NCBI GenBank assembly: GCA_017480115.1
Contig: JAFVBH010000019.1
Span: 58,897 to 122,896 of the forward strand
Direction: 5' to 3'
Length of the DNA: 64,000 nucleotides
Origin: Clostridia bacterium
GTDB lineage: Bacteria; Bacillota; Clostridia; Oscillospirales; Acutalibacteraceae
Shown: one piece after another, positions 55,068 through 63,820 of the stretch
Layout: each line of letters starts with the position of its first letter
Numbering within the stretch: the stretch's first letter is position 1
Translations under genes and position numbers: made by a program
Notes under the pieces: generated by a model
Told to the model about the DNA's origin: nothing
What the model saw: the letters and a program-made list of their open reading frames with translations, nothing else
Database searches by the model: none

Positions 55068-57014
55068 TCAAATTGTCTCCATACGATCAAGCATATTCAA
55101 CCAAATATGTGCCGACGCGTCGCTGGGCATACGCCAATCCCCCCGGGGCGAGAGACACACGCTGCCCACCTTCACGCCGTCCGGCAAACAGCTGCGCTTA
55201 AACTGTTGCGAGAAGAACCGTTTATAAAAAACTCGTTCCCATTTCAGGATCGTCTGCGCGTCAAAATCCTTTGCAAACGCGCGTTTTGCCAGATAATAGA
55301 TTTTATCCGGCGCAAAACCGAAACGCAGCATATAGTACAGGAAGAAGTCATGCAGCGCATAGGGCCCGATGATTTCCTCCGTCTGCTGGGCAATATTCCC
55401 CTGCGCATCCGGCGGCAGCAGCTCCGGGCTGATGGGGGTATCCAAAATATCCGCCAGCACCTGCGCCGCCTCGGGGAAAATTTTATATTCCATAATACTT
55501 TCGATCATCCAGCGGATCAGCGTTTTGGGAATGCTGGCATTCACGCCGTACATGCTCATATGATCGGCGTTATAGGTACACCAGCCCAGCGCCAGCTCGC
55601 TGAGATCCCCTGTGCCGACCACAAAGCCACCGATCTTACAGGCGTAATCCATCAGCACCTGCGTCCGCTCGCGCGCCTGAATATTCTCATAAGTGACGTC
55701 AAACTGATCCTCCGGGTGCCCGATGTCGCGGCAATGCAGCGACGCCGCCGCTTTTATATCAATTTCCAGCGCGGTAATGCCGATGGCTTCCATCAGTTTA
55801 ACGGAATTATTATGAGTACGCGCAGTCGTTCCAAAACAAGGCAGCGTAATTCCCACCACATCGGACATCGGTCTGCCCGCTTTTTTCATCATTCCGGCAC
55901 TGACAAGCAATGCCAGCGTGGAATCCAATCCGCCGGAGACCCCGATCACGGGGTGATAACCGACGACGCGGGCGCGTTTATCCAAGCCCATACACTGCAT
56001 CTCAAAAATATCCAGACACCGTTTCCGTCTGTCCTCCCGGGCGGAGGGAACGAAGGGCAGCTTTTCGACGGGGTGCAGACTGCCGTCGGCGGCGCTCTCC
56101 TGCCGGTCGATCACGATCCTGCGGGTGGGCATACCGCTGACCCTACCGCAGTCGGAAAAGGTTTTCAGCTTACGTCTGTCCGCCCGAAGCCTGCCTAAAT
56201 CAATATCCGCTGCAATCGCGCCCGCCGCAGACAGCAGCGCCGGCTCCTCGGCAAGACACACGCCGTTTTCAAACACGGCGTTGTAGCCGGAAAAAACCAG
56301 ATCCGTGGTGGATTCCAGCCGTCCGGCAGAAGCATATACATACCCGCAAAGGCAGGCGGCGGACTGTTTGCCGATCAGGGAACGGCGGTATTCCCGCTTG
56401 CCGATGGTCTCGTTGCTGGCGGACAGATTGAGGATCACCTCGCAGCCCGCAAGGGCGAGCCGGGAGGACGGCGGCACCGGCGCCCATAAATCTTCGCAAA
56501 GCTCAACGCCGAACCGGCAGCCGAACGCATCAAATACGAGATCCGTGCCGACGGGAACGTCATATACCGCCCCAAAGCCAAATGACTCGGAGGACACCGA
56601 CGCCTCCGGCACGTCATAGGCGGGAGTGAACCATCGGTCTTCGTAAAACTCGTTGTAATTCGGGATATAGGTTTTCGGGACAATCCCCCAAAGTTTTCCT
56701 TTATAAATCACAGCAGCGGCATTTACCAGCCTGCCGTCAATATCCACCGGCAGCCCCACAACGATCACAATCGGCGTATCTGTTAACGCGCATGCGATCT
56801 CGCTGACCGCCCGCGCCGCAGTATCCAGCAGCGGTTTCTGAAAAAACAGATCCGCGCAGATATAGCCTGTGATACAAAGCTCGGGAAACACCGCAAGTTC
56901 GGCGCCCTGCGCTGCGGCATCTTTCGCCGCCTGAATCACCGCCAGCCGATTCTGCGCCGTATCGCCGACGCTTACGCCGGGATTCACGGCGGCAACTCTT
57001 ATAAACTCAAACAT
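55068..57014 (-). CDS. nadE: Glutamine-dependent NAD+ synthetase
   Basis: 648 aa from the ATG at 57014, preceded by AAGGAAG. Last step of NAD synthesis using glutamine as nitrogen donor. N-terminal nitrilase-like glutaminase (AQGAELAVFPELCITGYICA Glu, KTYIPNYNEFYEDRWF Lys, and FGVELCEDLWAP Cys), C-terminal synthetase with the P-loop VIGVSGGLDSTLALLV and GTGDLSELALGWCTYNADHM. Ends with the domain end LPDGVKVGSVCLSPRGDWRM. Single-gene unit; its promoter is consensus. Confidence 0.96.
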   Translation of the reverse strand: MFEFIRVAAVNPGVSVGDTAQNRLAVIQAAKDAAAQGAELAVFPELCITGYICADLFFQKPLLDTAARAVSEIACALTDTPIVIVVGLPVDIDGRLVNAAAVIYKGKLWGIVPKTYIPNYNEFYEDRWFTPAYDVPEASVSSESFGFGAVYDVPVGTDLVFDAFGCRFGVELCEDLWAPVPPSSRLALAGCEVILNLSASNETIGKREYRRSLIGKQSAACLCGYVYASAGRLESTTDLVFSGYNAVFENGVCLAEEPALLSAAGAIAADIDLGRLRADRRKLKTFSDCGRVSGMPTRRIVIDRQESAADGSLHPVEKLPFVPSAREDRRKRCLDIFEMQCMGLDKRARVVGYHPVIGVSGGLDSTLALLVSAGMMKKAGRPMSDVVGITLPCFGTTARTHNNSVKLMEAIGITALEIDIKAAASLHCRDIGHPEDQFDVTYENIQARERTQVLMDYACKIGGFVVGTGDLSELALGWCTYNADHMSMYGVNASIPKTLIRWMIESIMEYKIFPEAAQVLADILDTPISPELLPPDAQGNIAQQTEEIIGPYALHDFFLYYMLRFGFAPDKIYYLAKRAFAKDFDAQTILKWERVFYKRFFSQQFKRSCLPDGVKVGSVCLSPRGDWRMPSDASAHIWLNMLDRMETI

Positions 57015-57041
57015 TTTGACCACTTCCTTAGAACCATACAC

Positions 57042-57070
57042 ATTATACAGTATACACAAAATGTTGTCAA
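57042..57070 (-). promoter_or_regulatory. Consensus sigma-A promoter of nadE
   Basis: Leftward: -35 TTGACA (57065-57070), 17-bp spacer, -10 TATAAT (57042-57047), 27 bp before the start codon. Confidence 0.9.
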
Positions 57071-57156
57071 TTCCGGCTGAAAAATCTGTCAAGATAAAAT
57101 ATTGAACATATTTTATACCAAGATATGGTATATATTGACGAAAATAAAAAATTTCA

Positions 57157-57204
57157 ACACAAGATATTGATTCCTGCAATCGGAAGTGCTACAATATGTG
57201 CTGT
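57157..57204 (+). promoter_or_regulatory. Pair of NrdR-like boxes upstream of nrdD
   Basis: ACACAAGATATTGATT (57157-57172) and CTACAATATGTGCTGT (57189-57204) match the NrdR box pattern ACAC-x-ATAT-x-T-x-GTGT at about 13 and 11 of 16 positions. Starts are 32 bp apart, the three-turn spacing usual for NrdR pairs. The first overlaps the -35 and the second the -10, as expected for repression. Confidence 0.65.
57167..57195 (+). promoter_or_regulatory. Promoter of nrdD-nrdG-dut
   Basis: -35 TTGATT (57167-57172), 17-bp spacer, -10 TACAAT (57190-57195), 48 bp before the ATG. A palindrome-like TATACCA/TATGGTATA (57115-57133) lies further upstream. Confidence 0.7.
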
Positions 57205-57243
57205 TCGATAAGGCATACAAATTATGCAATAAGGAGATATATC

Positions 57244-59370
57244 ATGAAGGTCGTAAAAAGAGACGGCACGATCGTTGATTTTGACAGAAGCAAAATTTTG
57301 ATCGCGCTGCAGAAAGCGAACGCCGCCGTAGACGCGGAGGAACGCATCACCGACGCGCAGATTGAAGAGATTGTTCATTTTATCGAGACCCGCCACAGAC
57401 AGCGCTTCCTTGTTGAGGATATTCAGGATACGGTCGAGAAAAAACTGATGGAGCTTGACAAGTTCGAGCTTGCGAAAGCGTACATTATCTACCGCTACAC
57501 CAGAGCGCTGGTCAGAAAGGCGAACACCACCGATGAATCGATTCTTTCCCTGATCCAAAACAGCAATAAAGACGTTATGGAGGAAAACTCCAACAAGAAC
57601 GCCATCATGGCGTCCACCCAGCGCGATCTGATCGCGGGCGAGGTCTCCAAGGACATTACCAAACGTATTCTCCTGCCCGAAAAAGTTGTGAAGGCACATG
57701 AGGACGGCGTGATCCATTTCCATGATATGGATTATTTCATTCAGCCGATTTTCAACTGCTGCCTGATCAATATCGGCGACATGCTGGATAACGGTACGGT
57801 CATGAACGGCAAGATGATCGAAAGCCCCAAGAGCTTTCAGGTCGCCTGCACCATCATGACGCAGATCATTTCCTCCGTTGCCAGCAGCCAGTACGGCGGG
57901 CAGTCGGTCGATGTACGGCATTTGGGAAAATACCTGCGCTACTCCAAGGAAAAATTCAGAAAAGACATTGAGGAAACCGCAAACGGCGAGCTGAGCGAGG
58001 AAATGATCGAGAAGCTTGCGAACCGCCGGTTGAAATATGAGCTGCGCTCCGGCGTGCAGACCATCCAGTATCAGATCAACACCTTGATGACCACCAACGG
58101 TCAGTCGCCGTTTGTGACGCTGTTCCTGTGTTTGGACGATAACGACGAGTATATTGATGAAAACGCCATGATCGTGGAGGAAATTCTCCGCCAGCGGCTG
58201 GAGGGCATCAAGAACGAAAGCGGCGTGTACATCACCCCCGCGTTCCCGAAGCTGATCTACGTGCTGGACGAAAACAACTGCTTGAAAGGCGGCAAGTACG
58301 ATTATATCACCAGACTTGCGGTCAAATGCTCCTCTAAGCGCATGTATCCCGACTATATCTCCGCAAAGAAAATGCGGGAAAATTACCAGGGCAATGTATT
58401 TTCCTGCATGGGCTGCAGAAGCTTCCTTTCTCCCTGGCAGGATGAAAACGGCAATTATAAATTTGAGGGTCGTTTCAATCAGGGCGTCGTCAGCCTGAAC
58501 CTGCCGCAGATCGGCATCGTCGCGAAGGGCGATGAGGAACTGTTCTGGAAGCTGCTTGACGAAAGACTTGACCTTTGCTATGAGGCGTTGATGTGCCGCC
58601 ATGAGGCGCTGATGGGCGTGAAATCCGACGTCAGCCCCATTCACTGGCAGCACGGCGCGATCGCCCGTCTCAAAAAAGGCGAGAAGATCGACCCGCTGCT
58701 GAAAAACGGCTACTCTACCCTGTCCCTCGGCTATATCGGGCTTTATGAGCTGACGAAGCTGATGAAGGGCGTCAGCCATACAACACAGGAAGGCGCGGAC
58801 TTTGCCCTGCGCGTCATGAAGCACATGCGCGCGGCGGTTGACAAATGGAAGGCGGAGACCCATCTCGGCTTCGGTCTTTACGGTACGCCCGCAGAATCCC
58901 TTTGCTATCGGTTTGCCCGCGTGGACAAGGAACGCTTCGGCTCCATTCCCGACGTGACGGACAAGGGGTATTACACCAACTCTTATCACGTAGACGTGCG
59001 CGAGCATATCGACGCGTTCTCGAAATTCAAGTTTGAAAGCCAGTTCCAGGATATTTCCTCCGGCGGCGCGATCTCCTACGTTGAGATCCCGAACATGCGC
59101 CACAATCTCACCGCGCTGGAGGACGTCGTACAGTTCATTTATGAAAATATCCAGTACGCGGAATTTAACACCAAGTCCGACTACTGTCAGGAATGCGGCT
59201 ATGACGGCGAGATCATCATCAATGACGATAACGAATGGGAATGCCCCAACTGCCATAATAAGGATCACGCCAAAATGAACGTCACCAGAAGAACCTGCGG
59301 CTACCTCGGCGAGAATTTCTGGAACGTGGGCAAGACCAAGGAGATCAAAGCGAGAGTGCTTCACCTGTAA
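57244..59370 (+). CDS. nrdD: Anaerobic ribonucleoside-triphosphate reductase
   Basis: 708 aa from the ATG at 57244, with AAGGAG 8 nt upstream. Glycyl radical enzyme reducing NTPs to dNTPs without oxygen. N-terminal ATP cone (KVVKRDGTIVDFDRSKILIA), core including SVDVRHLGKYLRYSKEKFRK, GCRSFLSPWQDENGN, and LNLPQIGIVAKGD, zinc ribbon CQECGYDGEII...CPNCHNKDHA, and the C-terminal radical loop RRTCGYLGENFWNVGKTKEI with its Gly. Followed by its activase nrdG after 9 bp. Confidence 0.97.
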   Translation: MKVVKRDGTIVDFDRSKILIALQKANAAVDAEERITDAQIEEIVHFIETRHRQRFLVEDIQDTVEKKLMELDKFELAKAYIIYRYTRALVRKANTTDESILSLIQNSNKDVMEENSNKNAIMASTQRDLIAGEVSKDITKRILLPEKVVKAHEDGVIHFHDMDYFIQPIFNCCLINIGDMLDNGTVMNGKMIESPKSFQVACTIMTQIISSVASSQYGGQSVDVRHLGKYLRYSKEKFRKDIEETANGELSEEMIEKLANRRLKYELRSGVQTIQYQINTLMTTNGQSPFVTLFLCLDDNDEYIDENAMIVEEILRQRLEGIKNESGVYITPAFPKLIYVLDENNCLKGGKYDYITRLAVKCSSKRMYPDYISAKKMRENYQGNVFSCMGCRSFLSPWQDENGNYKFEGRFNQGVVSLNLPQIGIVAKGDEELFWKLLDERLDLCYEALMCRHEALMGVKSDVSPIHWQHGAIARLKKGEKIDPLLKNGYSTLSLGYIGLYELTKLMKGVSHTTQEGADFALRVMKHMRAAVDKWKAETHLGFGLYGTPAESLCYRFARVDKERFGSIPDVTDKGYYTNSYHVDVREHIDAFSKFKFESQFQDISSGGAISYVEIPNMRHNLTALEDVVQFIYENIQYAEFNTKSDYCQECGYDGEIIINDDNEWECPNCHNKDHAKMNVTRRTCGYLGENFWNVGKTKEIKARVLHL

Positions 59371-59379
59371 GGTATTTGT

Positions 59380-59919
59380 ATGAATTACGCAGATATAAAA
59401 AAATGCGATGTGGCGAACGGCGTCGGCGTCAGGGTTTCGCTCTTTGTCAGCGGGTGCCGCCATTATTGCAAGGGCTGCTTCAACAGCGAAGCATGGGATT
59501 TTAACTACGGCAAGCCCTTTACACAAGCAGAGATCGATACAATTCTCTCGGAGCTTGAAAAACCGTATATCCGAGGGTTGTCGCTGCTGGGCGGCGAACC
59601 GCTGGACCCTGCTAATCAGCCCGACGTATTACGTCTGCTGCGGGAAGTACATGAAAAATTTCCCGACAAAACAGTGTGGTGCTATACCGGCTATGATTTT
59701 GAAAAGGATGTGATGGAGCTCAAGCTGGGCGTGCCGTCCATCACGCGGGAGATTTTGCAATATCTTGATGTTGTTGTGGACGGCGAATTTATAGAGGAAC
59801 TGAAAAGCTTGGATCTTCGGTTCCGCGGTTCTTCCAATCAAAGGATCATTGACGTGAAAAAATCCCTTGCCGAAAATCAGGTCGTCCCACTGGCGGGCAA
59901 CTGGCTGATCGAACACTGA
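59380..59919 (+). CDS. nrdG: Anaerobic ribonucleotide reductase activating enzyme
   Basis: 179 aa radical-SAM enzyme that installs the glycyl radical on NrdD. Cluster motif SGCRHYCKGCFNSEAWDF (C-x3-C-x2-C), GLSLLGGEPLDPANQPDVL, TVWCYTGYDFEKDVM. 9 bp after nrdD, TTTGTATG-type junction with only a weak ribosome site, so translation is probably coupled. Confidence 0.96.
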   Translation: MNYADIKKCDVANGVGVRVSLFVSGCRHYCKGCFNSEAWDFNYGKPFTQAEIDTILSELEKPYIRGLSLLGGEPLDPANQPDVLRLLREVHEKFPDKTVWCYTGYDFEKDVMELKLGVPSITREILQYLDVVVDGEFIEELKSLDLRFRGSSNQRIIDVKKSLAENQVVPLAGNWLIEH

Positions 59920-59930
59920 AAAGGAGCATT

Positions 59931-60371
59931 ATGATGCAGACGGTCAATGTAAAAAAAATAAAATCCGGGGCAATTCTGCCCTCCTATGGTTCTGAATTTG
60001 CGGCGGGCGCCGATCTCTACGCTTGTTTGGACGCGGATCTGACCATTCCGCCCCATGAGACCGCCATGATCGGTACGGGGCTTGCCATGGAGATTCCCGC
60101 AGGGTACGGCGGTTTTGTATACGCGCGCAGCGGCATCGCGTCGAAGCGCGGGCTTGCGCCGGCAAACAAGGTCGGCGTTGTGGACGCCGATTACCGCGGC
60201 GAGCTGATCGTCGCGCTGCATAATCATTCCGACGCGCCGCAGACTATCGGCAAAAACGAGCGGATAGCGCAGCTGGTGATCGCCCCGTTTTTAAAGGCAG
60301 ACTTTACCGAAAGTAAAACGCTGAGCGAAACAGTGCGCGGTGACGGCGGCTTCGGCTCTACGGGAAAATAA
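59931..60371 (+). CDS. dut: Deoxyuridine 5'-triphosphate nucleotidohydrolase (dUTPase)
   Basis: 146 aa trimeric dUTPase, keeps uracil out of DNA. Motifs: GAILPSYGSEFAAGADLYAC (1), VYARSGIASKRGLAPAN (2), VGVVDADYRGELIVALHNHS (3), KNERIAQLVIAPF (4), RGDGGFGSTGK (5, glycine-rich). AAGGAG precedes ATGATG; either Met may be the start. Third gene of the nrdDG operon, a sensible pairing of dNTP supply and dUTP removal, and not an arrangement seen everywhere. Confidence 0.96.
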   Translation: MMQTVNVKKIKSGAILPSYGSEFAAGADLYACLDADLTIPPHETAMIGTGLAMEIPAGYGGFVYARSGIASKRGLAPANKVGVVDADYRGELIVALHNHSDAPQTIGKNERIAQLVIAPFLKADFTESKTLSETVRGDGGFGSTGK

Positions 60372-60419
60372 GCGTCCAGGAAGCGTCGTCGGATTTATTT
60401 AAGCTGTAATTATTTGCAA

Positions 60420-60465
60420 AATATCAGCATTAACGGTAAAACACCTGTTAACGCTGATATTTTTT
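60420..60465 (+). terminator. Intrinsic terminator of nrdDG-dut
   Basis: AATATCAGCATTAAC and GTTAACGCTGATATT pair (one A-C mismatch) around GGTAAAACACCT, then TTTT. Confidence 0.85.
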
Positions 60466-60533
60466 AATGCCGATAATTTTATTATATAAGAAACATGCGC
60501 GCGTTGCACGCGATTGCATATAGAAAAAATCGC

Positions 60534-61694
60534 TTACGCTATGCAGCTTTCCAGAATATCAACCGCTTCACGCAAGACGTCCCACGGGATATTCAGCGCC
60601 GGCAACAGACGCACTTTATTTTTTGCAGTCAGCACCAGCAGACCTTTTTCAAGACACGCCGCGGCGATCTCTGCGCCGGGTCTGTCAAACTCAATTCCCA
60701 GCATCAATCCTTTGCCTGCGATGGAACGCACGCGGGGAAGCTGTTCCAATTCCGCAACGATGTAATCGGATTTTTTTAAAACCTCCGCCAGCAGTTGCGG
60801 CGTAAGCCGGTCTAAAATGCTGATCGCCCCCGCGCAGCAAACAGGATTGCCGCCAAAGGTAGAGCCATGGGTGCCTGCCTCCAACGCGAACTCACATTTC
60901 TCGCCCAGCAGCACCGCGCCCAGCGGCAAACCGCCGCCCAGTCCCTTGGCGGTGGTGACAATATCGGGCTGAATACCGTAATGCATATACGCATACAGCG
61001 CTCCGGTTCTGCCGTTGCCGGTCTGCACTTCGTCAACGATCAAAACAAGATCATTTGCCTTACAATAGTCCGCTACGGATTGAACGAAATCCGCCTCCAG
61101 CGGGCAGACGCCGCCCTCGCCCTGAATCATTTCCAGCATCACGGCGCAGACATTGTTGGTTTCACAAAGCGTTTTTACGTCGGTAAAATCATTGGGTTCC
61201 GCATAAACAAATCCGGCGGGGAAAGGCCCGAAATCGTGATGAAATACGTCCTGTCCCGTTGCCGCCAACGTCGCCAGCGTTCTGCCGTGAAAGCTGTTTT
61301 TCAGCGTGATGATAACGTTTCTGCCCTCGCCGTATTTTTTTACGGAATACCGCCGCGCCGCTTTGATCGCGCCCTCGTTTGCCTCCGCGCCGGAGTTACC
61401 GAAAAAGACCTTTTTCATTCCGGTCTTTTCGCAAAGCTTCTGCGCCAAAGTAACGCAAGGATCGGTGTAATAAAGATTTGATGTATGCTGTAGTTGCGTC
61501 AGTTGCGCGGTCACAGCGGCGCACCAATCATCGTCTGCAATGCCGAAGATATTCACCGCAATGCCGCTGCCCATGTCAAGATACCGTTTCCCGTTCGCGT
61601 CGAACAGCTCGGAACCTTTACCCGCCACCAATTCCACAGGAAAACGGTTGTAGGTATTGGCAATATATTTTTTATCGCTTTCAAAAATGTTCAT
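60534..61694 (-). CDS. argD: Acetylornithine aminotransferase
   Basis: 386 aa class III PLP aminotransferase, N-acetylornithine step of arginine synthesis. Features: SNLYYTDPCVTLAQKLCEK, KVFFGNSGAEANEGAIKAAR, PLP contact LVLIVDEVQTGNGRTG, and catalytic Lys in DIVTTAKGLGGGLPLGAVL. AAGGTG before the ATG. Last gene of argCJBD, 9 bp after argB. Some members also use succinylornithine or GABA; arg context makes acetylornithine the likely substrate. Confidence 0.95.
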   Translation of the reverse strand: MNIFESDKKYIANTYNRFPVELVAGKGSELFDANGKRYLDMGSGIAVNIFGIADDDWCAAVTAQLTQLQHTSNLYYTDPCVTLAQKLCEKTGMKKVFFGNSGAEANEGAIKAARRYSVKKYGEGRNVIITLKNSFHGRTLATLAATGQDVFHHDFGPFPAGFVYAEPNDFTDVKTLCETNNVCAVMLEMIQGEGGVCPLEADFVQSVADYCKANDLVLIVDEVQTGNGRTGALYAYMHYGIQPDIVTTAKGLGGGLPLGAVLLGEKCEFALEAGTHGSTFGGNPVCCAGAISILDRLTPQLLAEVLKKSDYIVAELEQLPRVRSIAGKGLMLGIEFDRPGAEIAAACLEKGLLVLTAKNKVRLLPALNIPWDVLREAVDILESCIA

Positions 61695-61703
61695 AGCTGC
61701 ACC

Positions 61704-62567
61704 TTAATTCTTTGTAAACATTGTGCCGAGACCTTCATCCGTTAGAAGCTCCATTAATATCGAGTGCGGCACACGTCCGTCAATAATAAACACCTTGCGG
61801 ACACCTGCCCGCAGCGCCTCCATGCAGCACTCCGCTTTCGGGATCATACCGCCGGCAATGATCCCCTCCGCGATCAAACGCTTTGCCGTACGCATGCTGA
61901 GATGAGAAATCAGCGTGGACGGATCGTCCTTATCGTACAGCACACCGCTTTCATCGGTCACGGAGATCAGGCCTTCCGCTTCCAGCTTGCCTGCCAGCTC
62001 TGCCGCCACGGTATCCGCATTGATATTGTATACGTTGCATTCGTCGTCGTATCCCAAACCGGAAACCACGGGAATATACCCGCAGTTTAAAAGATCGGTG
62101 ACCGGCTGGGTGCGAATCGTGACGATATTGCCCACATGGCCAAGCCCCAGTTCGGGATTTTTCATGCGTGCTTCGATCATCTTGCCGTCGATGCCGCAAA
62201 GCCCGATGGCTCTGCCGCCCTTATTATTGATCAAATTGACAAGATTTTTGCCAACCTTACCGGCAAGCACCATCTGCGCCACGTCCACGGTTTCTTTATC
62301 CGTAACGCGCAGTCCGTTTCTAAATTCTGTCTCCTTGCCAAGTTTTTTCAGCGTGCGGGAGATTTCGGGGCCGCCGCCGTGTACCAGCACGACCTTGATG
62401 CCTACCTGACTCATCAGACAAATGTCCTCGATCACTGCGTTTTGCAGCTCCTCGCTGAGCATCGCGCTGCCGCCGTATTTGATCACGACGGTCTTTCCGT
62501 GATATTTTTGAATATACGGCAGGGCGTGGACAAGCACCTCCGCCCTGTCTGCATTGGATATTTTCAT
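61704..62567 (-). CDS. argB: Acetylglutamate kinase
   Basis: 287 aa amino-acid-kinase fold. Motifs: VVIKYGGSAMLSEELQ (phosphate Lys), VLVHGGGPEISRTLKKLGKE, VNLINNKGGRAIGLCGIDGK, and YNINADTVAAELAGKLEAEG, GGMIPKAECCMEALRAGV. The length and a N-terminal helical extension (MKISNADRAEVLVHALPYIQ) suggest the arginine-regulated hexameric type, but that is inference. Between argJ and argD. Confidence 0.96.
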   Translation of the reverse strand: MKISNADRAEVLVHALPYIQKYHGKTVVIKYGGSAMLSEELQNAVIEDICLMSQVGIKVVLVHGGGPEISRTLKKLGKETEFRNGLRVTDKETVDVAQMVLAGKVGKNLVNLINNKGGRAIGLCGIDGKMIEARMKNPELGLGHVGNIVTIRTQPVTDLLNCGYIPVVSGLGYDDECNVYNINADTVAAELAGKLEAEGLISVTDESGVLYDKDDPSTLISHLSMRTAKRLIAEGIIAGGMIPKAECCMEALRAGVRKVFIIDGRVPHSILMELLTDEGLGTMFTKN

Positions 62568-62583
62568 AATCGTCTTTCCTGCC

Positions 62584-63807
62584 TCAGGTTCTGTAATCGC
62601 CGTTGATCTTTACATAGTCATAGGTAAGGTCGCAGCCCCACGCCTCGGCGCTGTTTGCACCGTCATTCAGTCCGATGAGGATTTCAATCTCCTGTTCAAG
62701 AAGAATTTCCTTGGCAATTTCCTCTGAAAACGCGATTCCCGCGCCGTTTTTGCATACGTCGATCCGTCCCTTCGCAGAGGCGAATGAAACGTCGACCTTG
62801 CGTACGTCAAGATCCGCGCCGCTGTAGCCCAGCGCGCAAAGTACTCGGCCCCAGTTGGCGTCAGCGCCGAACATGGCGGCTTTCAACAGCGACGAGCAAA
62901 TGACGCTCTTTGCTGCGATTTTGGCGTCCTTCTCGGTTTTTGCGCCGTTTACCTTGCAGGTCAGCAGTTTCGTCGCGCCTTCGCCGTCTCCGGCGATCAT
63001 GCGGCACAGCTTGACAGTGACCGTATGCAACGCTTTACAGAAGGTGTCGTAGTCCTCGTTCTCCGTCGTTATTGCGGCATTGCCCGCCTGCCCGTTGGCA
63101 AGCACGCTTACCATGTCGTTGGTAGAGGTATCGCCGTCCACGCTGACCATGTTAAAGGAGGTCAAAATATCGTTGCGCAACGCTTTTTGCAGCATTTCCG
63201 GGGAAATATCCGCGTCCGTCGTTACAAATACCAGCATGGTCGCCATGTTGGGGTGGATCATGCCGGAGCCTTTCGCGATACCGCCCAGCCTGCAGGTTTT
63301 CCCGCCCAGCGTAAATTCCACCGCCGCGCTTTTTTTCACGGTATCCGTGGTCATGATCGCCTCTGCCGCAGCGTCGGAATTATCATAGGCGAGCCCCGCG
63401 ACAAGCGATTCCATACCGTCCTCAATGGGCGTAATGTTCAGCGGCTGCCCGATCACGCCTGTGGACGCGACAACAACGTCGTCTGCGGCGATACCGGCGC
63501 TTTGCTGCACAAGCTTACACATATCCTCGGCGATCTCTACGCCGTTTGCGTTGCAGGTATTGGCATTCCCGCTGTTGCAGATAATCGCCGAAGCGTAGCC
63601 GTCGGCAATATTCTGCTTTGTCACCAGCAAGGGCGCGCCCTTTACAAGATTCTGTGTATATACCGCAGCCGCAGCGGCGCGCGTATCGCTTATGATTAAT
63701 GCAAGGTCTTTTTTGCTTTTGTTTTTCCGAATCCCGCAATGCACGCCGGACGCGCGAAATCCCTGCGCCGCACAAACGCCGCCTGTAATTTCTTTGATTT
63801 CACTCAT
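62584..63807 (-). CDS. argJ: Bifunctional ornithine acetyltransferase / N-acetylglutamate synthase
   Basis: 407 aa from the ATG at 63807, with AAGGGAG 7 nt upstream; a longer frame overlaps argC. Recycles the acetyl group of acetylornithine to glutamate. Starts IKEITGGVCAAQGFRASGVH CGI; autocleavage site in MIHPNMATMLVFVTTDADI (Thr of the ATM motif becomes the beta-subunit N terminus); NMVSVDGDTSTNDMV, FGADANWGRVLCALGYSGAD. A cyclic arginine pathway is implied. Confidence 0.97.
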   Translation of the reverse strand: MSEIKEITGGVCAAQGFRASGVHCGIRKNKSKKDLALIISDTRAAAAAVYTQNLVKGAPLLVTKQNIADGYASAIICNSGNANTCNANGVEIAEDMCKLVQQSAGIAADDVVVASTGVIGQPLNITPIEDGMESLVAGLAYDNSDAAAEAIMTTDTVKKSAAVEFTLGGKTCRLGGIAKGSGMIHPNMATMLVFVTTDADISPEMLQKALRNDILTSFNMVSVDGDTSTNDMVSVLANGQAGNAAITTENEDYDTFCKALHTVTVKLCRMIAGDGEGATKLLTCKVNGAKTEKDAKIAAKSVICSSLLKAAMFGADANWGRVLCALGYSGADLDVRKVDVSFASAKGRIDVCKNGAGIAFSEEIAKEILLEQEIEILIGLNDGANSAEAWGCDLTYDYVKINGDYRT

Positions 63808-63820
63808 TCTGATTCTCCCT

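Noticed and set aside
55056..56198. 380-aa plus-strand open frame opposite nadE
   Set aside because: Shadow of the synthetase domain; starts inside the bidirectional terminator region without ribosome site.
57154..59526. 790-aa minus-strand open frame opposite nrdD
   Set aside because: Long only because nrdD codon usage avoids stops in that frame; His/Val-rich low-quality translation, no start signal.
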